Assembly: GCF_013201665.1 (NCBI RefSeq)
Contig: NZ_CP053840.1
Location: forward strand, 3,100,001-3,164,000
Direction of reading: 5' to 3'
DNA from: Arcobacter venerupis
Lineage (GTDB): Bacteria > Campylobacterota > Campylobacteria > Campylobacterales > Arcobacteraceae
DNA length: 64,000 nt
Notes under the pieces: generated by a model
Seen by the model: the letters and a program-made list of their open reading frames with translations, nothing else
What the model was told of the DNA's origin: nothing
Database searches by the model: none
Made by a program: the position numbers and the translations under genes
Shown: positions 46,264 through 56,019 of the stretch, piece by piece
Numbering within the stretch: the stretch's first letter is position 1
Layout of the letters: every line of letters starts with the position of its first letter

Positions 46264-46632
46264 TTATTTTAAATAACCTCTAATTTCTCCAACTTTTATT
46301 TCTAATTCTTGTAGTTCATTTGAACAAATATCAAAAACTGTTTCAGAATCAATATCAACATAATGATGAGATATAAAATCTCTTGTTTTTATGATTCTAC
46401 TCCAATAGTTTTTATCTGCTACTTTTAAAAGAAGTTCATTTTCTCTTTTATACAAATTCTTTAAAGCTTCACCAATAGCTTGGATTCTCATAGAAATAGC
46501 ATCTAATTTATCAAGTCCTTCATCCGAATCTAAAAAATCATCGCTCGATTTTATGCTTTTAAATCTTCTATTTATAAGTCTAATACTTTCTAGAATAAAA
46601 TCAATTAGTTCAATAGTTGTTGATTTATCCAT
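46264..46632 (-). CDS. hepT: HepT-like HEPN toxin (DUF86)
   Basis: The 122-residue all-helical protein carries the HEPN ribonuclease motif Rx4HxY exactly, as R84-DFIS-H89-H-Y91. HepT toxins cleave RNA. Their partner MntA inactivates them by adding AMP to the motif tyrosine (family knowledge). It overlaps the upstream nucleotidyltransferase gene by 8 bp in the expected antitoxin-first order. The active-site residues are intact. Confidence 0.88.
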   Translation of the reverse strand: MDKSTTIELIDFILESIRLINRRFKSIKSSDDFLDSDEGLDKLDAISMRIQAIGEALKNLYKRENELLLKVADKNYWSRIIKTRDFISHHYVDIDSETVFDICSNELQELEIKVGEIRGYLK

Positions 46633-46915
46633 AAATTACTTCTTTTTGGATTTTGTCAAAAATCGCACCATTACTTCTTTTGTGTTTGTGCATTAAATCG
46701 ATTTTTTTATTATAAAGTTCTTCTAAAAATACCCATAATCCTGAGATATTTTTAAATGTTTTATTTTTAAACTCTACATAAATATCAATATCACTATTTT
46801 CAGTTTGTTTATCTTTTGCATAACTTCCAAATAGTCCTATTTTATCAACTTCAAAAGTATTTTGGATATAACTTTTTTCTTGAGTTAGTTTTTCTAAAAT
46901 ATCATTTTTTGTCAT
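46625..46915 (-). CDS. mntA: MntA-like minimal nucleotidyltransferase antitoxin
   Basis: The 96-residue protein is a minimal nucleotidyltransferase with motif GSX10DXD complete: G30-S31-Y, then D42-I-D44. MntA antitoxins AMPylate and silence the HepT toxin encoded next to them. It overlaps hepT by 8 bp. The pair is separated by 59 bp from a same-strand gene of unknown function. Confidence 0.88.
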   Translation of the reverse strand: MTKNDILEKLTQEKSYIQNTFEVDKIGLFGSYAKDKQTENSDIDIYVEFKNKTFKNISGLWVFLEELYNKKIDLMHKHKRSNGAIFDKIQKEVIYG

Positions 46916-46974
46916 TTAGACTCCTTTGATAATGAGTGGGTATTATTATAACAAATTGTACCATTTTGACCAAA

Positions 46975-48099
46975 TCATTTAGAAAAATGAGTGATTAAAA
47001 ATTCTAACCATGCTGAAGTATTTGTTAAATTACCTACAATAATATTATCAATGTGTTCTTTTAAACTAACATAACCTTTTGAATCTTCTTTTTTCAACTC
47101 TAGCAATAATTGTTTTGTTTCTGTTATATCTCTTTTTTCAATAGATTTAGTCAATCTCTTAATCAACTTGTCTTTTGTAAGTAATGAACTTAAAAGAATC
47201 TCTATATTTTCTTTATTTGTTAATAAAGCTTCTGAAAACTCTTTTCTAAGAAAATTCACTTCATCTTCAAGTGATATAATTCTATTTTTATAAGTATCAT
47301 CTTTTAAAGATAATAATTCCTGTTGAAATAAGATTTTATTTTGTGCTTCTCTTAGTTCTTGTTTTAACTCAATTAATTGAATTGGATTTGATGTAAATTC
47401 TTGGGGAGTTATTTGATTTGTTATAACCATTCCATATCTATTTAAATATTCTTCTATTTCTTCTTTTTTACCATCTGGAGTTTCTATAATCATAGTTACT
47501 CTCAGACCTTCTTGTTTAATTGAAACACTTACTTTTTCATTTGGATACTTTTCTTGTAGTAATTTCCCAAAATACTGAAGAATAGATATCCCTGCTGTTA
47601 AATGTTCAGGAGGAAATTCGATATTTTTATTTATATTACAATGTTGAAAAATTTTTTTATGAATATTTCCTATTTCATTAAGAAAAAAAATTTCTGTATC
47701 TTTTAATCTTTCATTTTTATCTACAAAATAAACTACCTCTACAAAAATATTACCTTCTTCGTATATAGGATCACAATCAGCAAAATAAAACTTAAATAAT
47801 TTACAATATTCTTTAGGTGAAATTGAATAATTCCAATCTTCTACAGGTAAAACTTTAAATAACTTAAAAATAATACATTGTTCTTTTTTATAAAAATGAT
47901 ATCCTATATCATTTAATAAACCATCAAATAATATATTATTTAAAATGTCATTCTCATTTAGATTTAATAAAATTTCTAATTCTTCAGTTGTTTCAATCTC
48001 AACCATTTTCTCACAATCATCATCAACTATGTTATCCTTAATACTTTTAAATTTAATTTTATCTAAATATAAAATATCATTTCTATTTTCTAATCTCAT
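46975..48099 (-). CDS. Hypothetical protein with central alpha/beta domain and C-terminal coiled coil
   Basis: I do not recognise this 374-residue protein. No signal or membrane segment is visible. Residues ~1-165 are acidic and mixed alpha/beta. Residues ~168-225 form a compact unit: 'PPEHLTAGISILQYFGKLL', then 'VSVSIKQEGLRVTMIIETP', which looks like a small beta-alpha-beta domain. Residues ~240-310 are a Glu/Lys-rich coiled coil, and the tail is helical, ending 'WLEFLITHF'. It lies between the MntA/HepT pair and a YhiN-type gene, so a defence or regulatory role is possible but unsupported. Confidence 0.75.
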   Translation of the reverse strand: MRLENRNDILYLDKIKFKSIKDNIVDDDCEKMVEIETTEELEILLNLNENDILNNILFDGLLNDIGYHFYKKEQCIIFKLFKVLPVEDWNYSISPKEYCKLFKFYFADCDPIYEEGNIFVEVVYFVDKNERLKDTEIFFLNEIGNIHKKIFQHCNINKNIEFPPEHLTAGISILQYFGKLLQEKYPNEKVSVSIKQEGLRVTMIIETPDGKKEEIEEYLNRYGMVITNQITPQEFTSNPIQLIELKQELREAQNKILFQQELLSLKDDTYKNRIISLEDEVNFLRKEFSEALLTNKENIEILLSSLLTKDKLIKRLTKSIEKRDITETKQLLLELKKEDSKGYVSLKEHIDNIIVGNLTNTSAWLEFLITHFSK

Positions 48100-48129
48100 A
48101 TATTTCCCTTATATTTCATAATTAGCATT

Positions 48130-49356
48130 TTACTTTCCCAAGCTTTTCCCAACCAAGTAACCACTCGCCCACGCAAATTGAAGATTAAAACCTCCCCTAT
48201 TTCCTACTATATCTAAAACTTCTCCTGCAAAAAACAGACCTTTACATAACTTACTCTCATAAGTTTTATTATCTACCTCAGCGGTTCTTACTCCTCCGCC
48301 ACTGGCTTCTGCGTGTCCGAAACCTTGGGTGTCTATTATTTTTAGTTTCCATTGGTTTAATTGATAGGCTAAGGCTTTGATTTGTTTTGCGTTTACATCA
48401 GCAGCTTTTGTATCTATGTTGATTTTACAAATATCTAATAATACTGGTGCTATTTTATTTGATACCATTCCTGTTATTATATCTACGGCTTTTTGACTTG
48501 GGATAGTTTTGAAAAGTGTTTGGATTTGGTCGCCTAGATCATTTCTGTTTATTTTTGGGAAGAAGTTTATTGCTATTTTTACATCTTGGTATTGGCTTAG
48601 GTTTAAAACTGCCAGTTGTGATATATCTAAAATTGCGAATCCTGAAACTCCATAACTTGTGAATAATACATCTCCAAAAATCTCTTGCTCTAAATTTCCA
48701 TTTACATATAGGCTTACATTACACTCTTTTTTTACACCTTGAAGTTTTCCATTATAGGTATTATCAGTTTTAAGTCCTACAAGGGAAGGATAAGTTGGAT
48801 TGAAACTGTGTCCAAATTTTGAGGCGAAGTCTAAACCGCTTTCGTTTGCATTTAGTTGTGGAGCTGCTCCTAAACCATTTGAGATTAGTACTTTATCATA
48901 TGCTTTATATTCATTTTCTTGAGTTTTGATATTAAACTTATCTTCTACTTTTTCAATGTCTGTTATCATTGATTCTAAATATATATTCACACCTAACTCT
49001 TTTAATGCTAACTCCAAAAGATTAGTTACTGATTTTGCTTCATTTGATAAAGGATATACTTTTCCACTTGGTTTTATATCAAGTAAAAGGCCAATACTTT
49101 TGCAAAACTTTTCAAAGGCTTTGAAATCAAACTCTTTTAGTGCAAAACTTGTAAAGTCTGGATTTTCTCCTAGATAGTTTTTTGAAGTTATTTGATTGTT
49201 TGAGATATTACATCTTCCATTTCCACTGGCTAGTATCTTTTTACCTATACCTTTGTTTGCATCAAATAAATCTATTTGTAAATTTTTGTTTAATCTTTTG
49301 GCAGTAATGGCGGCAATTATTCCCGCTGCTCCTGCTCCTATTATTGCTATTTTCAA
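48130..49356 (-). CDS. YhiN/HI0933-family FAD-dependent oxidoreductase
   Basis: The 408-residue flavoprotein has an N-terminal dinucleotide-binding motif ('IAIIGAGAAGIIAAITAKRL'). The family segment 'GKKILASGNGRCNISN' follows at ~43-58, then 'TSYGVSGFAILDIS'. It ends with 'EASGGGVRTAEVD' and 'GLFFAGEVLDIVGNRGGFN' (in part), typical of HI0933/YhiN/BaiN proteins. The physiological substrate of most members is not known. It is divergent from the MoxR ATPase with 96 bp between starts. Confidence 0.92.
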   Translation of the reverse strand: MKIAIIGAGAAGIIAAITAKRLNKNLQIDLFDANKGIGKKILASGNGRCNISNNQITSKNYLGENPDFTSFALKEFDFKAFEKFCKSIGLLLDIKPSGKVYPLSNEAKSVTNLLELALKELGVNIYLESMITDIEKVEDKFNIKTQENEYKAYDKVLISNGLGAAPQLNANESGLDFASKFGHSFNPTYPSLVGLKTDNTYNGKLQGVKKECNVSLYVNGNLEQEIFGDVLFTSYGVSGFAILDISQLAVLNLSQYQDVKIAINFFPKINRNDLGDQIQTLFKTIPSQKAVDIITGMVSNKIAPVLLDICKINIDTKAADVNAKQIKALAYQLNQWKLKIIDTQGFGHAEASGGGVRTAEVDNKTYESKLCKGLFFAGEVLDIVGNRGGFNLQFAWASGYLVGKSLGK

Positions 49357-49452
49357 ATCTATCCCTAAAAGTTTTTTTGATTATAGCTAATAGACTCTTT
49401 CAAATACAAGGAACGTTTATTGCAATACTTATCCCATAAATAAAGGATATAC

Positions 49453-50454
49453 ATGAATCCACAGAAAATAAAACGCTCAGTAGAACACCTATGTGAAAGA
49501 AAAGTACCTATATTCTTATGGGGACCTCCTGGTATTGGAAAATCTTCAATCATTGCTCAAATTGCAAAGGAAAAAGGAATAGCTTGTATAGATTTAAGAC
49601 TATCACTTCTTGACCCTACAGATTTAAGAGGAATTCCATTTTTTGATGCAGTTAATCAAACAGCTATTTGGGCACCAGCTTCATTCTTACCAGATGGTAG
49701 TATTAAAGAGGGAATTCTATTTTTAGATGAATTAAATACAGCAGCTCCAATGGTTCAAGCTTCTGCTTATCAGTTGATTCTTGATAGAAAAATCGGGGAA
49801 TACACTCTTCCTGATGGTTGGTCAATAGTTGCCGCTGGAAATAGAGAAAGTGATAGAGGTGTAGTTTTTAGAATGGCAGCACCACTTGCAAATAGATTTA
49901 TTCACCTTGATATGGAAGTAAGTGTTGATGACTGGAGAGCATGGGCAATAAACAATAATATTGATTTATCTATAATCTCATTTATCTCATATAGACCTGA
50001 TGCTTTGTTTACTTTTAATACTCAAAGTGATACAAAAGCCTTTGCAACTCCTCGAACTTGGCATTATGTAAATGAAGTTCTATTATCAACTCCTGAAGAT
50101 GATTTGATAATGGCACTAATTAGTGGAGCAATTGGTGAAGAGTTAGCAGCTTCATTTTTAGGATTTAAAGCAGTTATCAAAGATCTTCCAAATATTGATG
50201 GAATCCTAGATGGAACTGAAAAAGAGTTTCCAACAGATACTTCTGCTTTACATATACTTTGTACAGCCTTAGCAATTAGAATTTCAGAAGATACAAGAAC
50301 AAAAGAGTTAGAGAATCTTCTTAATTATTCTCTAAATCTTCCAGGAGAGTTTTCTGTTATGATTATTCAAGATTTAAGACAAAGAAGTATTGAACTTGAT
50401 TATCTAAAATCTTGGCCATTGTGGATGAAAAAATTCAACACGCTACTTCGTTAA
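49453..50454 (+). CDS. MoxR-type AAA+ ATPase
   Basis: The 333-residue AAA+ protein has Walker A 'GPPGIGKS' (24-31) and Walker B 'GILFLDELNTA' (~91-101). Sensor 1 is 'SIVAAGNRESDRGV' and an arginine-finger region is 'APLANRFIHLDM'. MoxR ATPases act as chaperones with VWA-domain partners, and such a gene follows directly with stop and start 2 bp apart. The pair resembles other MoxR-VWA modules that mature enzyme complexes or modulate stress. The client is not evident here. Confidence 0.92.
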   Translation: MNPQKIKRSVEHLCERKVPIFLWGPPGIGKSSIIAQIAKEKGIACIDLRLSLLDPTDLRGIPFFDAVNQTAIWAPASFLPDGSIKEGILFLDELNTAAPMVQASAYQLILDRKIGEYTLPDGWSIVAAGNRESDRGVVFRMAAPLANRFIHLDMEVSVDDWRAWAINNNIDLSIISFISYRPDALFTFNTQSDTKAFATPRTWHYVNEVLLSTPEDDLIMALISGAIGEELAASFLGFKAVIKDLPNIDGILDGTEKEFPTDTSALHILCTALAIRISEDTRTKELENLLNYSLNLPGEFSVMIIQDLRQRSIELDYLKSWPLWMKKFNTLLR

Positions 50455-50456
50455 TT

Positions 50457-51599
50457 ATGAATGCAAACACACTTTTAATCAAAGCCAAAAGCCAACTAAC
50501 AACTAAATACCCATATTTTGGAATGTTGGCATCAAGATTAAAACATGAAGAGAGTGAAAATATAGAATCTTATGCCAGTAATGGAGTAAGGTTTTTATAT
50601 AACCCTGATTTTATAAACAGTTGTACAATTGAAGAACTCTCTTTTATTTTGACAAACTGTGTTATGCATCACATTTTATCTCACCAACAAAGAAAACTAA
50701 AAAGAAAAGGTTATCTTTGGCAATTAGCAACTGATTATGCAATCAATAATCTTCTTTTTAAAAATGGTATGAAAATGCCCCATGGTGTAAATTATGATAA
50801 AAAATTCAAAAATATGTACGCTGAAGAGATTTATGATTTTCTAAAAAAAGAGTTAATTGAGAGTGGAGTTGATGCTTTTGATGATGAAAAGGTTCAGCAA
50901 AATGATGAGCAAAAAAACAATAGAGATAATACTCAAAAGTTTAGAAAAGTAAAAAAAATCCAAGAGAACCTAGATGAGCGAGACGAAGAACAATGGGAAT
51001 ACGCAAGCGCACTTGCAAAAGAGGTATCAACTAGAAAATCTCTAATGCCTTTAGGTTTTGAAAGACTTGCAAAAAAAGTAGTAGCCCAAAATATAGATTG
51101 GAAGTTTGAACTTTACAATGCCATAAATCGCCACATGAGAAATAACTACGCTTTTATGCCACCAAATAAAAAACATCTTTACAGAGGTTTTGCCCTGCCC
51201 TCACTTACAAGTGATACTTTGAGTTTAATAGTTGCCATTGATACATCTGGTTCTATAAGAGAAGAGATTTTAGGAGCATTTATAGAAGAGTTTAAAGCAA
51301 TTATGCAAAACTTTCCAGCAGTTAATATCGAACTTCTAATAGCAGATGCAAAAGTTCATGCTCACTATAGTTTTAGAGGTGCTGAAGATATAGAGTTTGC
51401 CCTAAAAGGTGGAGGAGGAACGGACTATCGACCAGTTTTTGAATACATCGATGCAAACTTCCCAATGTCAAGTATGCTTTTATATTTTACAGATGGAGAT
51501 GGAATATTCCCAAGAATCCCACCATCTTATGAAGTTCTTTGGGCATTGTCAAATAAAAAAGATAGGATTCCATTTGGTAGAGCTTTGGTGATTTTTTAA
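50457..51599 (+). CDS. VWA-like protein with degenerate metallopeptidase domain (DUF2201-like)
   Basis: The 380-residue partner of the MoxR ATPase has an N-terminal region (~1-150) like the putative metallopeptidase domain of DUF2201 proteins. The HExxH position reads N-C-V-M-H (67-71), so the catalytic His-Glu pair is lost. The C-terminal VWA-like domain has a MIDAS: 'DTSGS' starting at D262, 'GGGTDYRP', and 'FTDGDG'. I choose the ATG at 50457, 2 bp after the moxR stop. A TTG at 50412 would give 15 more residues overlapping moxR, and neither has a strong ribosome site. The last codons are repeated at 57462-57480. Confidence 0.85.
   Translation: MNANTLLIKAKSQLTTKYPYFGMLASRLKHEESENIESYASNGVRFLYNPDFINSCTIEELSFILTNCVMHHILSHQQRKLKRKGYLWQLATDYAINNLLFKNGMKMPHGVNYDKKFKNMYAEEIYDFLKKELIESGVDAFDDEKVQQNDEQKNNRDNTQKFRKVKKIQENLDERDEEQWEYASALAKEVSTRKSLMPLGFERLAKKVVAQNIDWKFELYNAINRHMRNNYAFMPPNKKHLYRGFALPSLTSDTLSLIVAIDTSGSIREEILGAFIEEFKAIMQNFPAVNIELLIADAKVHAHYSFRGAEDIEFALKGGGGTDYRPVFEYIDANFPMSSMLLYFTDGDGIFPRIPPSYEVLWALSNKKDRIPFGRALVIF
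51578..51596. repeat. 19-bp direct repeat, left copy (3' end of the VWA gene)
   Basis: tagagctttggtgattttt at 51578-51596 recurs exactly at 57462-57480, 5884 bp downstream, on the same strand. Here it encodes the last residues of the VWA protein (R-A-L-V-I-F) before TAA. The two copies bracket the RND efflux operon precisely. Confidence 0.85.
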
Positions 51600-51703
51600 T
51601 CTTCTTACAAATGGCCTTTAATAATGTAATTGTGTTAAGATACTATTAATTCTGATATACTAAAATCCTTATCACATATAATTACTTAACATAGGATACA
51701 ATT

Positions 51704-52900
51704 TTGAATAATTACCTTACAAAAAGTTGTTTTTTTATTAGTTTAATTGGAGTAATCACTATTTTTAATGGTTGTTCTGAACAAGCTGAAAAAAATACAC
51801 CTACAAAAAAATCAGCAGAAGTTGGAATGCCTCAAATGCCTCAAACTGAAGTAGGCACTTACACAATAAATCAACAAGAAATCACACTACAACAAGAACT
51901 TCCAGGAAGAACTGTAATTGCTTTAAACTCAGAAATTCGTCCTCAAATTGGAGGAATAATTGAGCGTCAATTATTTAAAGAGGGTTCAACTGTAAATAAA
52001 GGTGATGTTTTATATAAAGTAGTTTCATCAAGTTATGAAGCAGCATATAACGAAGCAAAAGCTTCTTATGCAAATGTTTTAGCAAATGTAAAAGCTGCAA
52101 AACTAAAAGATGAAAGATACAAAGATTTACTAAAAATTGATGGTGTTTCAAAACAAGAGTATGAAGATACAAATGTTGCATATTTACAAGCCCTAGCAAG
52201 TGTTGAAGAGAAAAAAGCAGCAATGCAAAGTGCTAAAATCAATCTTGAATACACTCAAATCACATCTCCTATTTCTGGACATATTGGAATATCTAGCGTA
52301 ACAGAAGGAGCATTAGTGACAGCACAACAAGAAACAGCTCTTGCAACTGTTAGGTCTCTTGATCCAATTTATGTGGATTTTACTCAATCAAGTGTTCAAA
52401 TGTTAAACTTGAAAAAACTTCTTAAACAAGAAAATATGAAAGAAGCAAGTGCAACTGTGAGTCTAAAACTTGAAGATGGTTCAATCTATGAAAATAAGGG
52501 AGAATTTAAACTTCAAGAATTAGCAGTTGATGAAGCAACTGGTTCTGTTACATTAAGAGCTCAATTTCCAAATCCAAAAAATATATTATTACCAGGAATG
52601 TATGTAAATATTATTGTAAATGAAGCTATTAATACAAAAGCTATTTTAGTTCCTCAACAAGGTGTTACTTTTGATGAAAAAGGAAATGCAACAGCAATGA
52701 TTGTAAATAAAAATTCAGAAGTTGAAAAACTCCATATTGTAATAGATAGAACAATAAACGACTATTGGTTAGTAAAAGATGGATTTAATGTTGGTGACCA
52801 CTTAATTGTTGAGGGTCTAAATAAAATCCGAGTTGGTGCAAAAGTTAAAGATAGTGATATTACATCAAACTTCAAATTTGATAACCCTAAAATAAACTAA
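51704..52900 (+). CDS. RND efflux periplasmic adaptor (membrane-fusion protein, AcrA type)
   Basis: The 398-residue lipoprotein starts at TTG (51704) with AGGA 7 bases upstream. Its signal sequence ends in the lipobox 'IFNGC' at ~24. The adaptor core has 'IRPQIGGIIERQLFKEGSTVNKGDVLYKV' (in part), a long helical hairpin (~95-165), 'SPISGHIGISSVTEGALV', and a beta-barrel plus membrane-proximal domain ending near 385. It links the inner-membrane RND pump to the outer-membrane channel. Its stop overlaps the pump start by one base. A short TA-rich stretch upstream (51600-51703) must hold the promoter. No regulator gene is adjacent. Confidence 0.95.
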   Translation: MNNYLTKSCFFISLIGVITIFNGCSEQAEKNTPTKKSAEVGMPQMPQTEVGTYTINQQEITLQQELPGRTVIALNSEIRPQIGGIIERQLFKEGSTVNKGDVLYKVVSSSYEAAYNEAKASYANVLANVKAAKLKDERYKDLLKIDGVSKQEYEDTNVAYLQALASVEEKKAAMQSAKINLEYTQITSPISGHIGISSVTEGALVTAQQETALATVRSLDPIYVDFTQSSVQMLNLKKLLKQENMKEASATVSLKLEDGSIYENKGEFKLQELAVDEATGSVTLRAQFPNPKNILLPGMYVNIIVNEAINTKAILVPQQGVTFDEKGNATAMIVNKNSEVEKLHIVIDRTINDYWLVKDGFNVGDHLIVEGLNKIRVGAKVKDSDITSNFKFDNPKIN

Positions 52901-55900
52901 TGGGTACTTTTTTTATAAACAGACCCATCTTTGCTTGGGTTATTTCAATCGTTATCATGTTAGGTGGATTAGCTTCTATATTTAATCTACCTGTTGCTCA
53001 ATATCCTGATATTGCGCCCCCAACAATAAAAATTTCAACTACTTATACAGGAGCATCTGCTGAGACTGTTGAAAATAGTGTTACTCAATTATTGGAACAA
53101 CAATTAACTGGATTAGATGGTTTATTATATTTCACATCTTCTAGTACTTCTTCTGGTAGTGTTACTATTAATGTATCTTTTGAACAAGGAACAAATCCAG
53201 ATACAGCACAAGTTCAAGTTCAAAATAAAATCTCTCAAGTAACAACTAGATTACCAAACTCTGTACAAGAAGAAGGAGTTAATGTTACTAAATCTCAAAC
53301 AGATTTCTTAATGATTGCTGCTTTGTATGATGAAACAGATAAAGCAACTGCATCTGATATTTCTGATTATTTAGTAAGTAATATTCAAGATTCAGTAGCA
53401 AGAAGTGAAGGAGTTGGAAGTATCCAAGTTTTTGGTTCACAATATGCAATGCGTATTTGGTTAGATCCTTCAAAACTTTTAGCATACAAACTTATGCCCT
53501 CAGATGTACAAACAGCAATTACAACTCAAAATGTTCAAGTATCAGCTGGTAAAATAGGGGCAATGCCTACCTTAGAAAATCAACAACTAAATGCAACCGT
53601 AACTGCTGAATCTAAATTACAAACTCCTGAACAATTTAAAAATATCATACTAAAACATGATACAAATGGAGCATTAGTTCGTCTTTCAGATGTAGCAAGA
53701 GTTGAAATAGGAAATGAATCTTATAATAATATAACTAGATTAAATGGTCACCCTGCTTCTGGACTTGCAGTTATGTTATCGTCAGGTGCAAATGCCCTAT
53801 CAACTGCAAAAAAAGTTAGAGCATTATTAAGTGAATTACAACATAATATGCCAGATGGTTATAAAATTGCATATCCTATTGATAGTACGAAATTTATTAG
53901 TATTTCTATAAATGAAGTAGTAAAAACTCTAATTGAAGCTATTTTATTAGTTGTTCTTGTAGTATTTATCTTTTTACAAAATTGGCGAGCTACTATTATT
54001 CCAGCAGTTGCTGTTCCAGTTGTTCTTTTAGGAACATTTGGAGTACTTCAAATTTTTGGATACTCAATAAATACCTTAACAATGTTTGGTATGGTTTTAT
54101 CCATTGGTTTGTTGGTTGATGATGCAATTGTTGTAATTGAAAATGTTGAAAGGATTATGAGAGAAAAAGGTCTTTCTGCACATGATGCAACTGTAGAATC
54201 TATGAAAGAAGTAAGTACAGTATTAATAGGAATTGCTATTGTTCTTTCTGCTGTTTTCTTACCAATGGCATTTTTTGATGGTTCAACTGGTGTTATTTAT
54301 CGACAATTCTCTATTACAATTGTATCTTCAATGATTCTTTCTGTAATTGTGGCTTTAACTTTAACACCAGCATTATGTGCCTCACTATTAACTGAAAAGC
54401 ACCAAGAAAAAACTACTGGTTTTTTCTATTGGTTTAATAATACTTTTGAATCTATTACAAAAAAATATGAACAAAAAGTTCTAGGTATCTTAAAAAAACC
54501 TATAAGATGGATGTTTTTATATTTAATAATTATAGTATCAATGTCATTTTTAATATACAGACTTCCTACAAGTTTTTTACCCCTTGAAGATCAAGGTGAA
54601 GTAATGGCTCAAATATCATTACCACAAGGTGCATCAGTAAAAAGAACAAACGAAATCACAAGAAAAGTAGAAGATCATTTTTTAACTAATGAAAAAAACA
54701 ATACAGAATCTATTTTTACAATTTCAGGATTTAATTTTAGTGGAAGTGGACAAAATGCAGGAATGGCTTTTATTTCTTTAAAAGATTGGGATTCAAGAGT
54801 TGATGAAAAAGATAGTGCATCAGAAATAGTAAATCGAACAAATAAACAATTATTTACAACAAGAGATGCTATGATTTTTGCTTTAAACCCTCCTGCTATT
54901 AGAGGATTAGGAAATACAAACGGATTCACTTTTCAACTTCAAGCAAATGCAGGAACTTCTAGAGATGATTTAAAACAAATGAGAGATTCATTATTAAGTG
55001 GTGCTTCAACTGACTCTATGTTAACAGGTGTTAGATTAGGAAGTATGGAAGAAACTCCCCAATTACATATAGATATTGACCATGAAAAAGCTGTTTCTTT
55101 AGGTCTTGAATTATCAGATATTGACTCAACATTAAATGCCGCATGGGCAGGAAGTTATGTAAATGACTTTATTGATAGAGGTAGAGTAAAAAAAGTATAT
55201 ATTCAAGGTGATTCAGCATTCCGTTCTGCTCCTGAAGATATTAATAAGTGGTATGTAAGAGCTAGTGATAATGAGAGTATGACTCCTTTTTCAACTTTTG
55301 CTACTACAAAATGGACTTTTGGACCAGAGAGTCTTTCAAGATATAATGGTTTAGCTTCTTATGAAATACAAGGGGCAGGTGCGCAAGGGGTTAGTTCTGG
55401 AACTGCTATGAATGAGATGGAAAAATTAGCAAATGAACTTCCAAAAGGTTCTAGTTTTGCATGGAGTGGATTATCATATCAAGAGCATCTTTCAAGTGGA
55501 CAAAGTACACTTTTATACTCAATTTCTATTTTATTTGTTTTCTTATGTCTTGCTGCTTTATATGAGAGTTGGTCAATTCCTTTTTCTGTTTTATTAGTTA
55601 TTCCTCTAGGGATTATTGGAGCTGTTTTGATTACAACTATTAGAGGATTAGATAATGATGTTTATTTCCAAGTTGCCTTATTAACTGTAATTGGACTATC
55701 CTCTAAAAATGCAATTTTGATTGTCGAGTTCGTTGAAGTCGCCTATAAAAATGGCCACTCTTTAATGGATGCTGCTGTCGAGGGTGCAAGATTAAGATTA
55801 AGACCTATTTTAATGACTTCATTAGCCTTTATAGTTGGGGTTTTACCCCTTGCTGTTTCAACAGGAGCTGGAGCAAATAGTAGAATTGCAATTGGAACAG

Positions 55901-56019
55901 GAATTGTTGGAGGAACACTAACAGCCACTATTCTTGGGGTATTTATGATTCCACTATTTTATGTTTTAATAAGTTCAATATTTAGAAAAAAAGGTAAAGT
56001 AAAAAATGAAAACAAATAA
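52900..56019 (+). CDS. RND multidrug efflux transporter (AcrB/HAE1 type)
   Basis: The 1039-residue pump has a full HAE1 length and 12 helices. Its N-terminus 'FFINRPIFAWVISIVIMLGG' is the classic first helix. TM4 contains the proton-relay aspartate pair 'LLVDDAIVVIENVER'. The second half repeats the fold, ending after 'GTGIVGGTLTATILGVFMIPLFYV' (in part). It exports hydrophobic or amphipathic compounds using proton influx. It overlaps the adaptor and outer-membrane channel genes (1 and 14 bp), so one transcript produces the tripartite pump. Confidence 0.97.
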   Translation: MGTFFINRPIFAWVISIVIMLGGLASIFNLPVAQYPDIAPPTIKISTTYTGASAETVENSVTQLLEQQLTGLDGLLYFTSSSTSSGSVTINVSFEQGTNPDTAQVQVQNKISQVTTRLPNSVQEEGVNVTKSQTDFLMIAALYDETDKATASDISDYLVSNIQDSVARSEGVGSIQVFGSQYAMRIWLDPSKLLAYKLMPSDVQTAITTQNVQVSAGKIGAMPTLENQQLNATVTAESKLQTPEQFKNIILKHDTNGALVRLSDVARVEIGNESYNNITRLNGHPASGLAVMLSSGANALSTAKKVRALLSELQHNMPDGYKIAYPIDSTKFISISINEVVKTLIEAILLVVLVVFIFLQNWRATIIPAVAVPVVLLGTFGVLQIFGYSINTLTMFGMVLSIGLLVDDAIVVIENVERIMREKGLSAHDATVESMKEVSTVLIGIAIVLSAVFLPMAFFDGSTGVIYRQFSITIVSSMILSVIVALTLTPALCASLLTEKHQEKTTGFFYWFNNTFESITKKYEQKVLGILKKPIRWMFLYLIIIVSMSFLIYRLPTSFLPLEDQGEVMAQISLPQGASVKRTNEITRKVEDHFLTNEKNNTESIFTISGFNFSGSGQNAGMAFISLKDWDSRVDEKDSASEIVNRTNKQLFTTRDAMIFALNPPAIRGLGNTNGFTFQLQANAGTSRDDLKQMRDSLLSGASTDSMLTGVRLGSMEETPQLHIDIDHEKAVSLGLELSDIDSTLNAAWAGSYVNDFIDRGRVKKVYIQGDSAFRSAPEDINKWYVRASDNESMTPFSTFATTKWTFGPESLSRYNGLASYEIQGAGAQGVSSGTAMNEMEKLANELPKGSSFAWSGLSYQEHLSSGQSTLLYSISILFVFLCLAALYESWSIPFSVLLVIPLGIIGAVLITTIRGLDNDVYFQVALLTVIGLSSKNAILIVEFVEVAYKNGHSLMDAAVEGARLRLRPILMTSLAFIVGVLPLAVSTGAGANSRIAIGTGIVGGTLTATILGVFMIPLFYVLISSIFRKKGKVKNENK

